This document shows positions 23,844 through 36,126 of a DNA stretch of 64,000 bases, piece by piece. The first letter of the stretch is position 1, and each line of letters begins with the position of its first letter. Origin of the DNA: Amaranthus tricolor (taxonomy: Eukaryota > Streptophyta > Magnoliopsida > Caryophyllales > Amaranthaceae); the NCBI RefSeq assembly GCF_026212465.1, contig NC_080056.1:17734726-17798725 (forward strand), written 5' to 3'. A program made the translations under genes and the position numbers. Below the pieces are notes generated by a model. That model ran no database searches. It worked only from the letters and a program-made list of their open reading frames with translations, and was not told the origin of the DNA.

Positions 23844-26800
23844 CTATAAAAATTTCTCCAAGCCATAAACCAGGTTCTGTTAAGGACAAAACATTAGGTT
23901 TTTTCACATTATATTCAGCGAAAGCAACTTATGATTCTCTGAAAGCAGATGAAATGAAAAAAAAAAATATCAATCTGAGGCACCTCCCCAGCCATTGAGG
24001 ATTTAGTTATCATGACATTTTAAGAATGAGATGCTCCATTTTCCATATTTTTGTTACTTGCAGCTATTCTATGACCTAAACTTGTAACTATTGCTCCTGA
24101 TCATAAATTGCCCATCGGAACTAGAAGTTTGTACTGGTGACACTTTTTGAACAGTGCCAACTGCCAAGAGAAAACACACCCCTAAAATATTCTATAGCTA
24201 TGATATTTCATTTTTGTGGGTGTCTCATGTATGAAAGCGATCTGCAGCCTTTAGATCTTGCAGCCTCAAACATGCTTATATCAGTACAACTCCCAAACAA
24301 AAATTTAAAATGGAAGTATAGTCTCAAAAATAAGGTTACCTTTAGTCGTAAAACTTTTCTTATGGCCATGATTAATCCTGGCATCAGGCTTTGCACATCT
24401 GTGATCTCATGTTTTAAAGTGAGTACCTGTACCAGATTTTTTTACAGCTCAGAGAAGTACAAGACACATAATTTATCATAGATAGAATTTTTTTTGTCTT
24501 TTAATTTCTGGGTGATTATTGGACAAACCTCTCCTGGGCCCGAGAAGTAAACCGTTGTGCTAGAGGGGAGACCTGGAAGGACCATACTGTGCACTCGAAC
24601 ACCATCTTCTCCTAGAACTTGGCCCCTTGCCTTTAGTTTCAAAAGATAAAGCTCCATATTATTTAGTATTCATCGGTTATGAAATCTTCCAGAGCTTATA
24701 CCATATATTATCCAACATTATTAGCTTATGCTTTTGTATTTGAGATCTTACCACAACATCAGTTGAAATGTCTTCCCTATTATAGAACTGGCCAAGATTC
24801 GATAAATTGTTGGCGATTTGAATAGCATCTTGTGATGGAAGATCCTGCAAAATCATGGCAAGTTATTTTTCATTTTATTCGTCTTTTCACTGGTCAAAAA
24901 ATCAGTTGTGCATTTGTTTTCTCATTTGTTTACATTAGTGCTGAAGAAAATGTTTGTATCAGTTGAAGCATCATGCTTAAAATCCTAGGGAGTTGTTAAA
25001 ATGAGTTGAAGAGGTTGATCTTGTTGAAAGTAGTTCATACTATATTTGTCTCTCTTGACTTTGCTACATTTTTTTTTGTCCGTCCAACACATTCTCTTTT
25101 ACTAAAATACTCACCACGTTCTCCAATTCTTTCACATTTTTTTCTCTCTTATAAGAACATGTACACAATTCAAATTTTTTTGTTTTATTCTTAAATCAGC
25201 CAAACTGCTACTTAATATTTGTGCCAAACCCATTGGTAACAAACTCAGGGGGACATATGAGTATTATTGTTAGGAATCAACGCAATAACGGTTAGACACA
25301 TACGAGAGTCCTGTCTATTGTAGGATCTTATTTCATACTTTTGTTTATGCAGAAAAATGCGTTCATTAGATTTTACAATTTCGTATTTGTCTAGTTCCTC
25401 AAGTGGTTGGCCCTGTTCAAGAAGAACTCCAAATAAAAAGAAGCTGGGTGATAAGTAACCCGTTATAAGTTCAAAGTGTGAACTGCCTGGTCCAGATCCA
25501 GCTTTTCATGACAAGGACATAGAAGCTTCTCCATATTACTGTATTGATTTCTAATCGATGAAGAGAAAGTTAAAAGCTATTAAAGCATGATGGTTGTTAT
25601 TTGTAACATGGCAGTTTTGTGGCCGAATAAAATCAAAATTCTAAGAAGTACATCACTTAAAGTAAGTGTAATTGGCTGTAACCTGTAGCAAAGTGGTTAG
25701 TGATTTGATTCTTCTGATTGGAACGATGGATCTTCATAATTATATTTATCTATTTAGACGATATGGCGTGATTTTAATGTGGCATTTCGATAGTCATGAA
25801 TCTAACTTCTATGCTGTTTTACACAAAACCCTTTCAGTCCACATCTTGAATATCGGTCGACATAAACTTATATGCTGTTTTTAGAAATTCTACATGTAGA
25901 TTTACTTGTCCAGTTGAGATGGTGCAACACTATCTTGAGCTGGAACTTGGACAAAAATGAAATAAGAGACAAGTGTATATGCTTACTCTTGCTGTTGGTC
26001 TTGATTCGACTATCTCCACATTGTTGTAGTGAAAAGACGCTTGTATTGCTGCCTGTTGAAGTAATATGGATCCTATTGATAGTGTGGGTGCTATCAGACA
26101 ACCCTGGTTTCAAAGTTCAAGTGAAAGCCATATGAATTTACAAAGAATGTGCGCACAGAATCAAAGGATTATAGTTGACTTGTGATGCACTTCTTTTCAC
26201 ATATTTTCCATGTGGATTTTTTTCATTCATTATAATCTCACCATGCTAGCCTTTTCACAGAATGCAGATAATGATGCCACCGTGTCGAGTTCAATCCGTG
26301 GGACATAAACAACGCTTCTCATGCCGAATGCTGTTGCCTGTGAAGCGGAACAGGTGAGAGCTGTAAATACTCAACTCTGAAATGCTAAGTTTGCACTATA
26401 AAAGTGTTGTTTGATACAGAAAGGTACACTAAGATGTGTCAAAAAGAAGTATACCTGTTTGACATTGTCATGTACCGTTGAAGGGTCAGTAAAATCAACC
26501 ACAACGCTTGTTGCTTTTGACTATACATGGTACAAAATAGCTGTCAGAACTCAAATTGAACAATCAATTTAATCCTCCTCAATCCTGTATAATTTTGCAT
26601 AATTGCCCTTTACTAATTACCAAATTATTTACACACTTCCCATTTTCAAAAAGATAAAGTTAATCAGCCCATAAGCTTGGCCCATCCTGCAAACCCGGAT
26701 TTTGGCCTTTTTGAGCCTTGCAGGTGTGGCTTCAGGCTTTAAGATATTGATTGTCCGGATTTAGTTTCTGTAAATCCACACGTTCCCTCGCCGTTCTCTC

Positions 26801-27403
26801 TTTGTACATCATTGAACCCTATGGCAAAGGCAATCATGCAAAGATACTGTGGGACAGAAGGAGTAAAATACATTTTTTCACCTACATAAGGCTGTAATAC
26901 CTGGGAAATTGAGCCCAAAACCATTGTAAGGTCATTCATAATGGGTATTTCTAGAGGTTCTTCCATGTCGCATATCTAATCCATTGCAACAAGGTTCAAA
27001 AGATAAGACTCAAAACGGAGTGAACAGATTTTTATCATGAAGTAAGAAACAAAAATCAGAAAAAAGTCGAATATACCACCTTTCCGATGTCTTCTCCTAC
27101 ACAATAGTTGTCTACGGCACCAGCCACTTCCATTCCTCTTGCTCTGGTCACAGCCATCACAGCTGCCCTCCCGATTTCCTTGGCAGCACCATTTATGATC
27201 ACCTGTAAAGCTATCAAATCAGCCACGAGCCAGTAACGAGAGAGATACAATTAATTTGCTTAATGCTCGACGAAATACTTTTAAGAACAATGTGTTATCA
27301 CCTTGATGTTACTCTGGGCTGGCTGCTGCATTGTACAAGAGATTAGGGGGCGGTATTTAACCTGGCATCTTGCTAGTTGAAATTGGCAGCTCAATCCTGC
27401 CAT
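23844..27403 (-). CDS. CRR1: CRR1, dihydrodipicolinate reductase-like NDH assembly factor (chloroplast)
   Basis: Stromal factor for assembly of the peripheral subcomplex of the chloroplast NAD(P)H dehydrogenase-like complex. It resembles lysine-pathway dihydrodipicolinate reductase but is known for NDH assembly. Ten minus-strand exons, all GT-AG and phase 0: 27302-27403, 27080-27202, 26901-26975, 26455-26520, 26242-26337, 25987-26103, 24752-24844, 24529-24630, 24340-24426, 23844-23876, giving 297 aa. MAGLSCQFQLARCQVKYRPL is a short plastid transit peptide. Then VIINGAAKEIGRAAVMAVTR (nucleotide-binding glycine loop), DMEEPLEIPIMNDLTMVLGS, VVVDFTDPSTVHDNVKQ, GCLIAPTLSIGSILLQQAAI, NNVEIVESRP, GEDGVRVHSMVLPGLPSS and the end NLVYGLEKFL. 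It matches Arabidopsis CRR1 as I remember it over the full length. It converges on CCB2 with 1.1 kb between the stops. No exon is broken. Confidence 0.94.
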
Positions 27404-27912
27404 GGCTTCCCGAAGTTTTTTTGTGTGGCAGTTTTTGTTTGCTGTTTGAACTTCTATGGTTCAGTCGTATACTGGGGTTTAGTAGTTCAGGATAAGGTTA
27501 GTCATTTAGATAAGGCCTTTTTTGGAGGGAATTGTAGGATTGTAGTTGTTTCTTTTCATTTCACAGCTCTATGTCATAACTTTTTTAATTTCAAACTTAT
27601 TTATCTATTTTAATTATTTAAATTGTAGATTTCTATTTAATTTAAATTATTTGTATTACAATCATTTAAAATTTAATATCAATCCAATGACATAATTTAA
27701 GGTTATTTATATTTTAAGTTAATTAAATTTATTGTAATTTTAATTCCTAAAAATTTTATTAACTTGTAAAGACTTATAATCTTGTAGCGGTGCTTAAAAT
27801 CTCTTTAAGTTTTATTCATATAAAACATATAGCAAGTCCAACATAAGGTGAATTAAAATCCTAGCTTAGCATCCCAAAATAGTCAAGTAAAAAGGCTTGA
27901 ACCACTAAGGAC
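27404..27912. promoter_or_regulatory. CRR1 upstream region
   Basis: About 500 bp between the CRR1 start codon and a hAT element. It becomes strongly AT-rich beyond 27610. It should contain the CRR1 5' UTR and core promoter, but no TATA box in the correct place can be singled out. Confidence 0.3.
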
Positions 27913-28577
<665 letters not shown>

Positions 28578-29104
28578 CTAAGTACGATATATAATTAAAT
28601 CAATAACTATTTGAATAAAGTAACTAGATGAATAATTACTAACAACTACCAAGAAACGGTTAAAACGATGAAAAATCAATAAACCAAAGCTGGTCTAACA
28701 TGCATACAATCTAGGGAAAACATAATTGGTGTAAAATAATTCTTGCAATCATATTAGGTGCACACACAGATTTCTTTTAAAACCTACTCCCTCAAGTATT
28801 CCCTTAGAAATTATATCAAACCTAATTCTGAAATCGATTTATACCAAATTTAATTTATAGGTGAAATCAGACCTGTAAATTAAAACAAAACAATCCCAAT
28901 ATCAAGAATAATCACAACTTTAACTAGCCTAGTAATCAAATTAATTACTCATAATTGAAATAAAGAAAACAACTAAAAGTAAAGAAACCAAATGATTCAT
29001 GATCAACAACAAAAAAGAAATTCAGTAATTACAATAAAGATCCAAAAATTTAAACATTAAGAAAAACCATACCCTATCAAACATCAATACATTAAATCCT
29101 CTAA
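28578..29104. other. AT-rich intergenic sequence
   Basis: Nothing recognised. A-rich on the plus strand, with no ORF and no clear repeat. Confidence 0.5.
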
Positions 29105-30026
29105 TTATAAAAGGAAGACTTTTTTACTATTTAATTTTGATAACATAAATAGTAAATTCACTATGTATTAGCTTTTTTTTTTTTTTTTGGTTTCTTAGTT
29201 TTTTTTTTTTAGATTTTTATAAAAAAATCTAATGAAATTCTGATTAGAACTCTTCTCATTTTGTGTATATCAATATGCTGTATTTTTTAATTTCTTATTT
29301 TAATTTTAATTTTTTTGTTTTGACATTGAAGTTTTAAATTATAGTTATTTCATTCTTATTTCAGAAAAACAAAATAAACTACTCATTTCATGCTTTTTAA
29401 TATGCTACATTCTCGGAATTTGATAAATCCCCATGATAAATAGTAGATATAAATGTAACAACTTTGCTAGTTCTCTAATTATTAAGAGCATGTAAGACTT
29501 TGTTACTATTCATTTTTTCCAAAATAAACAGTTAATTCATTATTTATAAGCTTTCTTAATTTTTGTTTTTCATTTTTTATTTATAATAAAATAATCTAAT
29601 TTGAATTTTAATTGAAGTACACTCATTTCGTGTCTTTCAATATTATACATTTTTTAATTTGAGTTATTCCTGTAATTCTGCTACATTTTAACTTTTATTT
29701 TTATCTTTGCCAAAATAAAGAATGAGTTCACTATTTATTTGCTTTTTTTATTTTTTTGGTTTCTTATTTTTTATTTTATTTATAGAAAATCTAAAATTGA
29801 ATTATAATTTGAACTACGTTCATTTTGTGCTTTTTAATACATTACATTTTCTAATTTGGGAATGATTTTGCTACATTTGGTTTATCCTTTTTTATTTTTC
29901 TTTAATTTTTCTGTTTTTGAATTGAAGTATAATTTAAACTATACTCATTTCTTGCCTTTTAATATGCTATATTTTTCTAATTTGATACATCTCCATGATA
30001 AATAATAGGTATAAACATAACAATTT
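29105..30026. repeat. Degenerate direct repeat array, three to four units
   Basis: A theme of roughly 190-280 bp recurs: a 'ttACTATTtA...AGTtcACTATTtAt.AGCTTTTT' start, a T-rich stretch with GGTTTCTTA, ATTT.TA.AAAA.TCTAAT, then CTCATTT.GTGCTTTTTAATA and TACATTTTCTAATTTG. Copies start near 29120, 29490 and 29700, with a partial copy near 29900. The phrase CCATGATAAATA.TAG.TATAAA closes the first (29430) and last (29993) copies. It is old and divergent; possibly part of an AT-rich satellite or a decayed element. Confidence 0.5.
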
Positions 30027-30535
30027 ACTAGGACAAAATAAACGCCTATGGATACATCTATATACTTCGTCTAATGTATATCTCTATTATATCCTTCTTT
30101 CATTTCAAATAAGTTACAATATTAGAAAAATGACATATTTATTTGTTGCTTTTAATTTGTGATTAGTTTTTAATGTATAGGTTAAAACATAGTTAAGTGA
30201 GATCTTGTTTAATTCATCTTATTACAAAGATTATTAATATATTTTTATAATTTTTTATCATACATAATTAGATATATTAATAATTAAATTAGTGTATTAG
30301 TTGCAAGTAAATTAGAACGAAAGAAGTATCTATTATCTAACAATTTATCTATTATCTATTATCTATTATCTACTCCCTTCAAAAAAATATTCACAAGTGA
30401 AGAAAATTAGAATATTTTAGATAGTGGATATATCATTTTGGTGAATAATTAATTTGATGGAGAAAAAGTGTGGACCATAAGCAATTAAAAAGTTATTAAA
30501 ATAAAGTTATTGGTAAAAAAATAGGAAAAATTAAA
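30027..30535. other. AT-rich intergenic sequence with short TATC repeats
   Basis: No gene. A small TATTATCTAT direct repeat (about four copies) lies at 30330-30372. Confidence 0.5.
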
Positions 30536-30791
30536 ATTAATAATCTAATCTTTTACTCATTCGCCGTGAATAATCCCAACTTTGAATTATTTTTTAATAA
30601 TCCAACATTTTCCTTTATTTTGATGTCAGCATACTAATAGGGTATGCAGATAGCAAACTAAAGGCAAAGGTTGAATTATTATAAAATAAAGGATGTGCTG
30701 ATAGCAAACTAAGAGCAAAGGTTGGATTATTAAAAAATAATCTAAAGGTGAGATTATTCGTAGCGAATGGGTGAAAGATTAAATTATTAAT
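30536..30791. mobile_element. Palindromic MITE, about 256 bp
   Basis: The left arm ATTAATAATCTAATCTTTTA... pairs with the reverse complement of the right arm ATTAATAATTTAATCTTTCA...; both continue through CCCATTCG.....GAATAATC and TTATTTTTTAATAATCCAAC. Together they form a near-full-length hairpin. The inner part also contains a direct duplication of GATAGCAAACTAA.G.CAAAGGTTG (30650 and 30695). No coding content. The class is uncertain. Confidence 0.6.
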
Positions 30792-31576
30792 ATCAATTTT
30801 TTTCAAAAAAATATGAGGACCACAACTCTTAAAAAACGTTTTGATAAAGTTAGTGGAAAACATGTGGGGACCGTAAGTAATATAAAAAATATTAAAATCA
30901 GATTTGTGGAAAATATATGGAAACCATAAGCATCATTAATATATTAAAATGAGGATGACAAGATTCATTATGTCCAAAATTTGTATTATAAATAGAAAAA
31001 TTCTTTTTGGTAACCACAAATAACACAATTAAAAATGACAAGTGGAAGCAACTTTAGGGAACAAAAGGAGAAAGTATTAACAATCTATTATCTATATATT
31101 ATCTATCTTTTAGATATAAAAATAATATAAGGCTTTAGAACTATTTATATTTACACAAATAAAACTTAAATTTAATATTCACTTATTATAGAGCATTTTC
31201 TTTTAAAATGCATTAAAATTAAATATTAAGAAAAATTATTGTGAATAATTCAATCTATTTTCAATTACATGCCAAAAATCTCATATTTTGAATTTTTATT
31301 AATAATTCAACCTTTGTTTTCAATTTGTTACCAATGGACCCTTCAAAGAAATGACCTGCTATATCATATTACCTTTCATCTTCTTCTTTTCTTATAATAA
31401 TCCAATCTATTTTCCATTACCTATCCCACCTTTAAAATTTTGTTCAATAATCCAACCTTTACTGTTTGTTTGTTTCCAATGAACCCTTCAAAAAGCTAAA
31501 TGAAATTGTTATTATTTCTAAGCTTATGAAGTTGATTATTGCATAAATAGTAATTGTTTTTACATACATATCCCAT
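30792..31576. other. AT-rich intergenic sequence
   Basis: No gene. Fragments of the CAATAATCCAACCTTT theme of the nearby MITE reappear around 31240-31330 and 31390-31465, so degraded relatives of it are probably present. Confidence 0.4.
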
Positions 31577-31760
31577 TAACCAGGGGTGTTCAAAAATTCG
31601 ACCCGATTGACTCGACTTGCCGACGCGCTTGACCCGACCCGCTGACCCACATCCTAAATGGCGTGTAATTTTTTTTTTAAAATAATATAATTCAGGTTGG
31701 GTAACCATGTTGGGTCATAGGCCATAAAATACATTGAGTCGAGTATCCACCAACCCGTTA
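31577..31760. mobile_element. Possible hAT end fragment
   Basis: CAGGGGTGTTCAAAAATTCG followed by a cluster of GACCCGA / CCGACCCG motifs, then GGGTAACC, TTGGGTCAT and CAACCCGTT. This resembles the end of a hAT-type non-autonomous element with GGGTC subterminal motifs, like those at 3997 and 27913. No matching opposite end was found, so it is a fragment or a different repeat. Confidence 0.35.
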
Positions 31761-33734
31761 TATATTATCTTTATCAAGTTGAAATTTACACATTGAAATT
31801 TTATGATGAATATAATTATAAAAAATTAATAATATTGGTAAGTTTTTTACTTCCCTCAGATTCAGCCAGTACCATGCTTGTTTCAGTCATTTTTGATGGG
31901 ACATGCTATAATGATTAGAAAAGATCCATGATGATAGATGATAGATGATAGGATTGGATGCCAAGAAGAAGATGTGTTTCGTAGACGGATCCTTACGCAA
32001 ACCTAACAGGGGTTGCAGATGAAAGAGCATGGCTTAACCCTAATTAACCTTTATATTCTATAAATTGTTCAAAGGATATGTATATTCTGATAATAATATT
32101 CATTAAACCCTAATAATAACACAATATTCATTTAAACCTAATTAACCTTCTTATTTTTGAAATTGTTCAAATCATGTATATTTTAATAAAAAACATATTT
32201 ATACCAAAAAAGCCATTTTATAACAAAATACACACATAAATTAAAATCGGATTCAAATATAAATAATAAAACAACATCTTTAACTCTAAAAACCTTAATC
32301 AAAATATTGAAAACAAATAAAGTTTGGTATTAATAGTACCTTGCGTATCTAGATAAAGAAGAGTTATAATGTGACCTACAATGGAGTAAAAAAGGATAAA
32401 ATTACACATAACTATTTTTTCAAATAAAAAAGGTAAAAATAAACACTAAAAAACCATTAATTGCATTTTATAAGGAAGAGGGAGGAAGGAACAAAAATAG
32501 GGATGATAAAAGTTATCTTAAATGAATCTAGTTTGAAAACGAATGAAATTTGAAGAAACAATGAAAATCTCGAATGTCACTTGAAGATAATGAAAACCTA
32601 GTTGAAGCTTGAATAAGGAGGAAGCTCGAAGAAGAAGAAGATAATAAAGAAGAAAATAAAGAAAAAGAACAAATGTTCATTGGTTTGAAAAATGAAGAAG
32701 GATGAGTGGAAGATGAAAAAATGAAAAAGGGCAAATGCTTGAAAATGTCAAATGAAAAAGTAGGTTTGAAAATGCTTGAAAATTTTGGTGGGTTTACACT
32801 TTAAAGAGATGGGTTTTAAAGGGGAAAAAAATAGCAATTAGCCTAATTGTTTTTATTATTTTTATGATGCGTAATTAAAGAATCGCAACTTTTGTCGCAT
32901 AGTAAACAGTTTTTTTTTACTAATGAAAAAATGTTGAATATTTTATTCAAAAGATACATATAATGTATAAAATAAAATAAATATAAAACAAACAAACAAT
33001 GAAAACTTAACTTTTAAACTTTTAAACCTTATATACCTTACACCTGGATAGGCTAAGTATTCAACAAAATTACCATTATTTTATTTTTGGAAAACTAAAA
33101 ATTATTAATGTTGTGGCATAGTTAAGAGGGACCTAATAACTAATAACATCATTATATTACTATCAAAACATGCCATCTCGATACATTTTAATTGAATTGA
33201 AACAAAGATAATAATTAAATAATAAATACGACCATTAAACAAATATGGTGTGACAATCTTAATGATGTGATTAAAGAATAATTTGGATGATAAGATATTA
33301 TATAAGATTATAGTTGTATGTCATATGAGTAGCATCCCTTATGTTACAAATCGATCAGCCAATGTAACAATAGAGTGTCGGCTGGCCAGTTTGACCTCTG
33401 TTATCAGCGACAAAACTGTAGATATATGTCTCATGATTCAACTACCCTAAATGACAAAATTGTTTTAACATGAAATATATTACTCACCAATTTTTATTTT
33501 ATCTTTGTTTCGGATATTGATTTTTGGACGTCCTATATTTCCTGTGCGTTCAATATCTCTTGTCGTCAGCAATTATTTGGAATTTTTTGTAACACCTATA
33601 CTAATAATTTTTATTAAAGAAAAAAAATTTCAAATCAAATTATTATTTATTACTTACAATATTACATGGGAATTCCATGTAGGCATTTTACAATTACTTT
33701 AGTTTTGTATTATCTTAGTTTATCTTTATTTTAG
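31761..33734. other. AT-rich intergenic sequence, no gene recognised
   Basis: About 2 kb without a convincing coding region. The minus-strand frame at 32528-32734 is a Ser/Phe-rich low-complexity artefact of a GAAGAA-rich stretch. A short GATAGATGATAGATGATAG repeat lies at 31930-31952. Nothing else was recognised. Confidence 0.5.
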
Positions 33735-34046
33735 GGTATGTTTGGTATAGCTTCTGGAAAACAAATTCTGTAAAGGTATTACTAAATATCGCCACTCTTT
33801 TCATTTTATCACCACCTTATATATAATGAATTTGCGAGATTGTCCCTGCATAATTTTCGAACTCAAAAACTATAACATCTCTCTAAAACTCTCTAAAAAC
33901 ACTATGTTAACTTAAAAAAGCTAAAAGTGTACATCGAATAACAATGGCGAACCAAAACGAACATGATAACGATTCGATAATTAATTAATCGATTCGAAAA
34001 TTTTCAAAAAAATAAAACAAAATTTCCAAAACCCCCTCCAGTTGCA

Positions 34047-34225
34047 CAAAATGTGCGACCAGACCTAGGAAGAGTCGCACAAAAAGTGTGACTGGACCTA
34101 GGCTGAGTCGCACAAAAAGTTCGACTCGACCTAGGTCCAGTCGCACTTTTTGTGCGACTCCTCCTAGGTCAAGTCGCACTTTTTGTGCGACTCCTCCTAG
34201 GTCAAGTCGCACTTTTTGTGCGACT
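34047..34225. repeat. Left subterminal palindromic repeat array of the MULE
   Basis: Six copies of a roughly 33 bp unit made of a hairpin core GTCGCACTTTTTGTGCGAC plus a spacer TCCTCCTAGGTCA or its complement. The hairpin core and the CCTAGG in the spacer are each self-complementary. The orientation of the spacer flips mid-array. It matches the array at 46778-46935 and lies just before the transposase exon, so it probably holds transposase-binding sites or forms hairpins. Confidence 0.9.
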
Positions 34226-36126
34226 TGGGGATTCTGGAAATTTTTTTTAAATTTTTTTTGAAAAATTAATTCTTTTTATTTATTATAATTATTTTTTAAG
34301 TTATTATTAATTATTAAATATTACAGTAAATTATTTTATTTTATTATATTTATATATATTGTTTTGTTTACTTAAATTATTTATTTATGTTATTTTAATT
34401 TATTTTATTTTATATATGTATTTTATTTAGTAAAATTTTTTATTTCATATTTTTGTATTGATATTGTTAATATATTGAAATTTGAATTATTAAACTAATT
34501 GATATTGTTAATATATTAAATAGTTTAATCTTTTACTTATTAAGAATAAATTTATATTTGCAGGACTTTGAAAACTTAGGGGATAATGTAGATTACTCTG
34601 ATAGATTTGTTATCAATAGAGAATTTGATTCTGTAGATGATTTACATGCTTGGGCTGATGAGATAGCACTAAGAATTGGTTTTAATTTACACTTGCTTCA
34701 TATAAACAAAAGGAAGGACGTTTTAGAGTGAGTTTGTACTTAAGATGTCACCGCTATGGTAATATAAGAGGTGATTTGCATAACTTAGACAGTGCTGCCC
34801 GACCTGGTTCTAAAAGTAGGGCTTGTGGGTGTAAATTTATGATTTTAGGAAGTAGTCGTAAACCAGGGGAAAGACCTTGGATAGTAAGGGTGTTTCCTGG
34901 TGAAAAAGAAAGACATAACCACCCGTTCTTGGTGTACAGAGACGGTCAAATAAGAGTAAATAGGATGACTGTAGATATTAGGCAGCACATACGAGATCTT
35001 AGTGCAACTAGCATGCAACCAACGTTTATAATGACTTCAATTAGAAGGAATTTTCCTGGGTTTTTTGCTAGTATGAATCAAATTTATAATGTAAGACAGT
35101 CAATAAGGAGAGAAGAGATGGATGGTAGGACTTCCTTTCAACACTGTCTTTATATGGCCACAGAACATAATTATGTAGTTGGACAGACTTGGATAGTGAG
35201 AGGTAATTGAGTAGATTATTGATTGCAAATCCTACATCTATGCAGATGATGCGTTCGTGGCCCCATGTTGTGTGATAGACACAACGTACAAAACTAATAA
35301 GAAAAAGTGGCCCCTTTGCGAAATAATTGGAATGACGCCAAGTCGCCAACAAATCACAACTTCTTGGTTGCATTCTGTTTGATGCGAGATGAGGCGGCTG
35401 TGTCTTATTCTTGGGTGTTGGAGAGGTTGAGGAATATTTACGGCAGAGTTCAAACGCCTAACGTAATCATAACGGATCGAGAAGAGGGTTTTTCTGCAGC
35501 TATTCGTGTTGTCTTTCCAGGTAGGCATGGCCACGGGGCGGGTTACCCGGAACCGAACCAGTCCCGAACCGCTTGGAACCGGATCCGGAACCGGAACCGT
35601 TTGCGACAGGTTCCGAACCGCCTCGAACCGCGAAACCGTGAAACCGCCGGAAAAAAAGTTACCGGAACCGTCGTGAACCGGGTAAAAAACCCGCGGGTTG
35701 GAACCGGAACCGGTCCGGGAGAACCGGTCCAACGGTTCCATAGAACCGGTTCTGGAACCGAAACCGGAACCGGTCCGGTTGAACCGGCTCAACGGTTCCG
35801 TGGAACCGGAACCGGGACCGGTCCGGTTGAACCGGCCCACCGGTTCCATGGAACCGGTTCGCCAAAATGTGACCGTTACGTTACCGTTAGCTAGCCGTTG
35901 CCTTCTCCTCTATATATACTCATCACTTTCAATCATTTTCATTCACAACTCATCTCTTCTCCTACTCTCTCTACTTACTCTCTCTACTTAATTCTTTAAT
36001 TACGCAATTATTCTCTTAATTACATAATTAGTCTTTTAATTATTTCTTAATTTAGTTAGTTACATAATTAATTATTTATTTATTTCTTAATTCTATATTT
36101 CTATTATTACTTCAATATGATCAATC

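Noticed and set aside
24137..24481. 114-codon plus-strand ORF
   Set aside because: It lies antisense to CRR1 exon 9 (24340-24426), and the codon pattern fits the minus-strand gene.
32528..32734. Minus-strand Ser/Phe-rich ORF
   Set aside because: Caused by a GAAGAA-rich stretch on the plus strand; no conserved motif.
34047..34225. Array resembling a small CRISPR
   Set aside because: Units are palindromic, spacers are near-identical and flip orientation, the host is a plant, and a mirrored array sits at the other end of a MULE.
35238..35894. Arg/Thr/Gly/Ser-rich ORFs on both strands
   Set aside because: They arise from GGAACCG / CGGTTCC subterminal repeats of the hAT element. Only the short 5' part (about 35307-35520) reflects real MULE transposase sequence.
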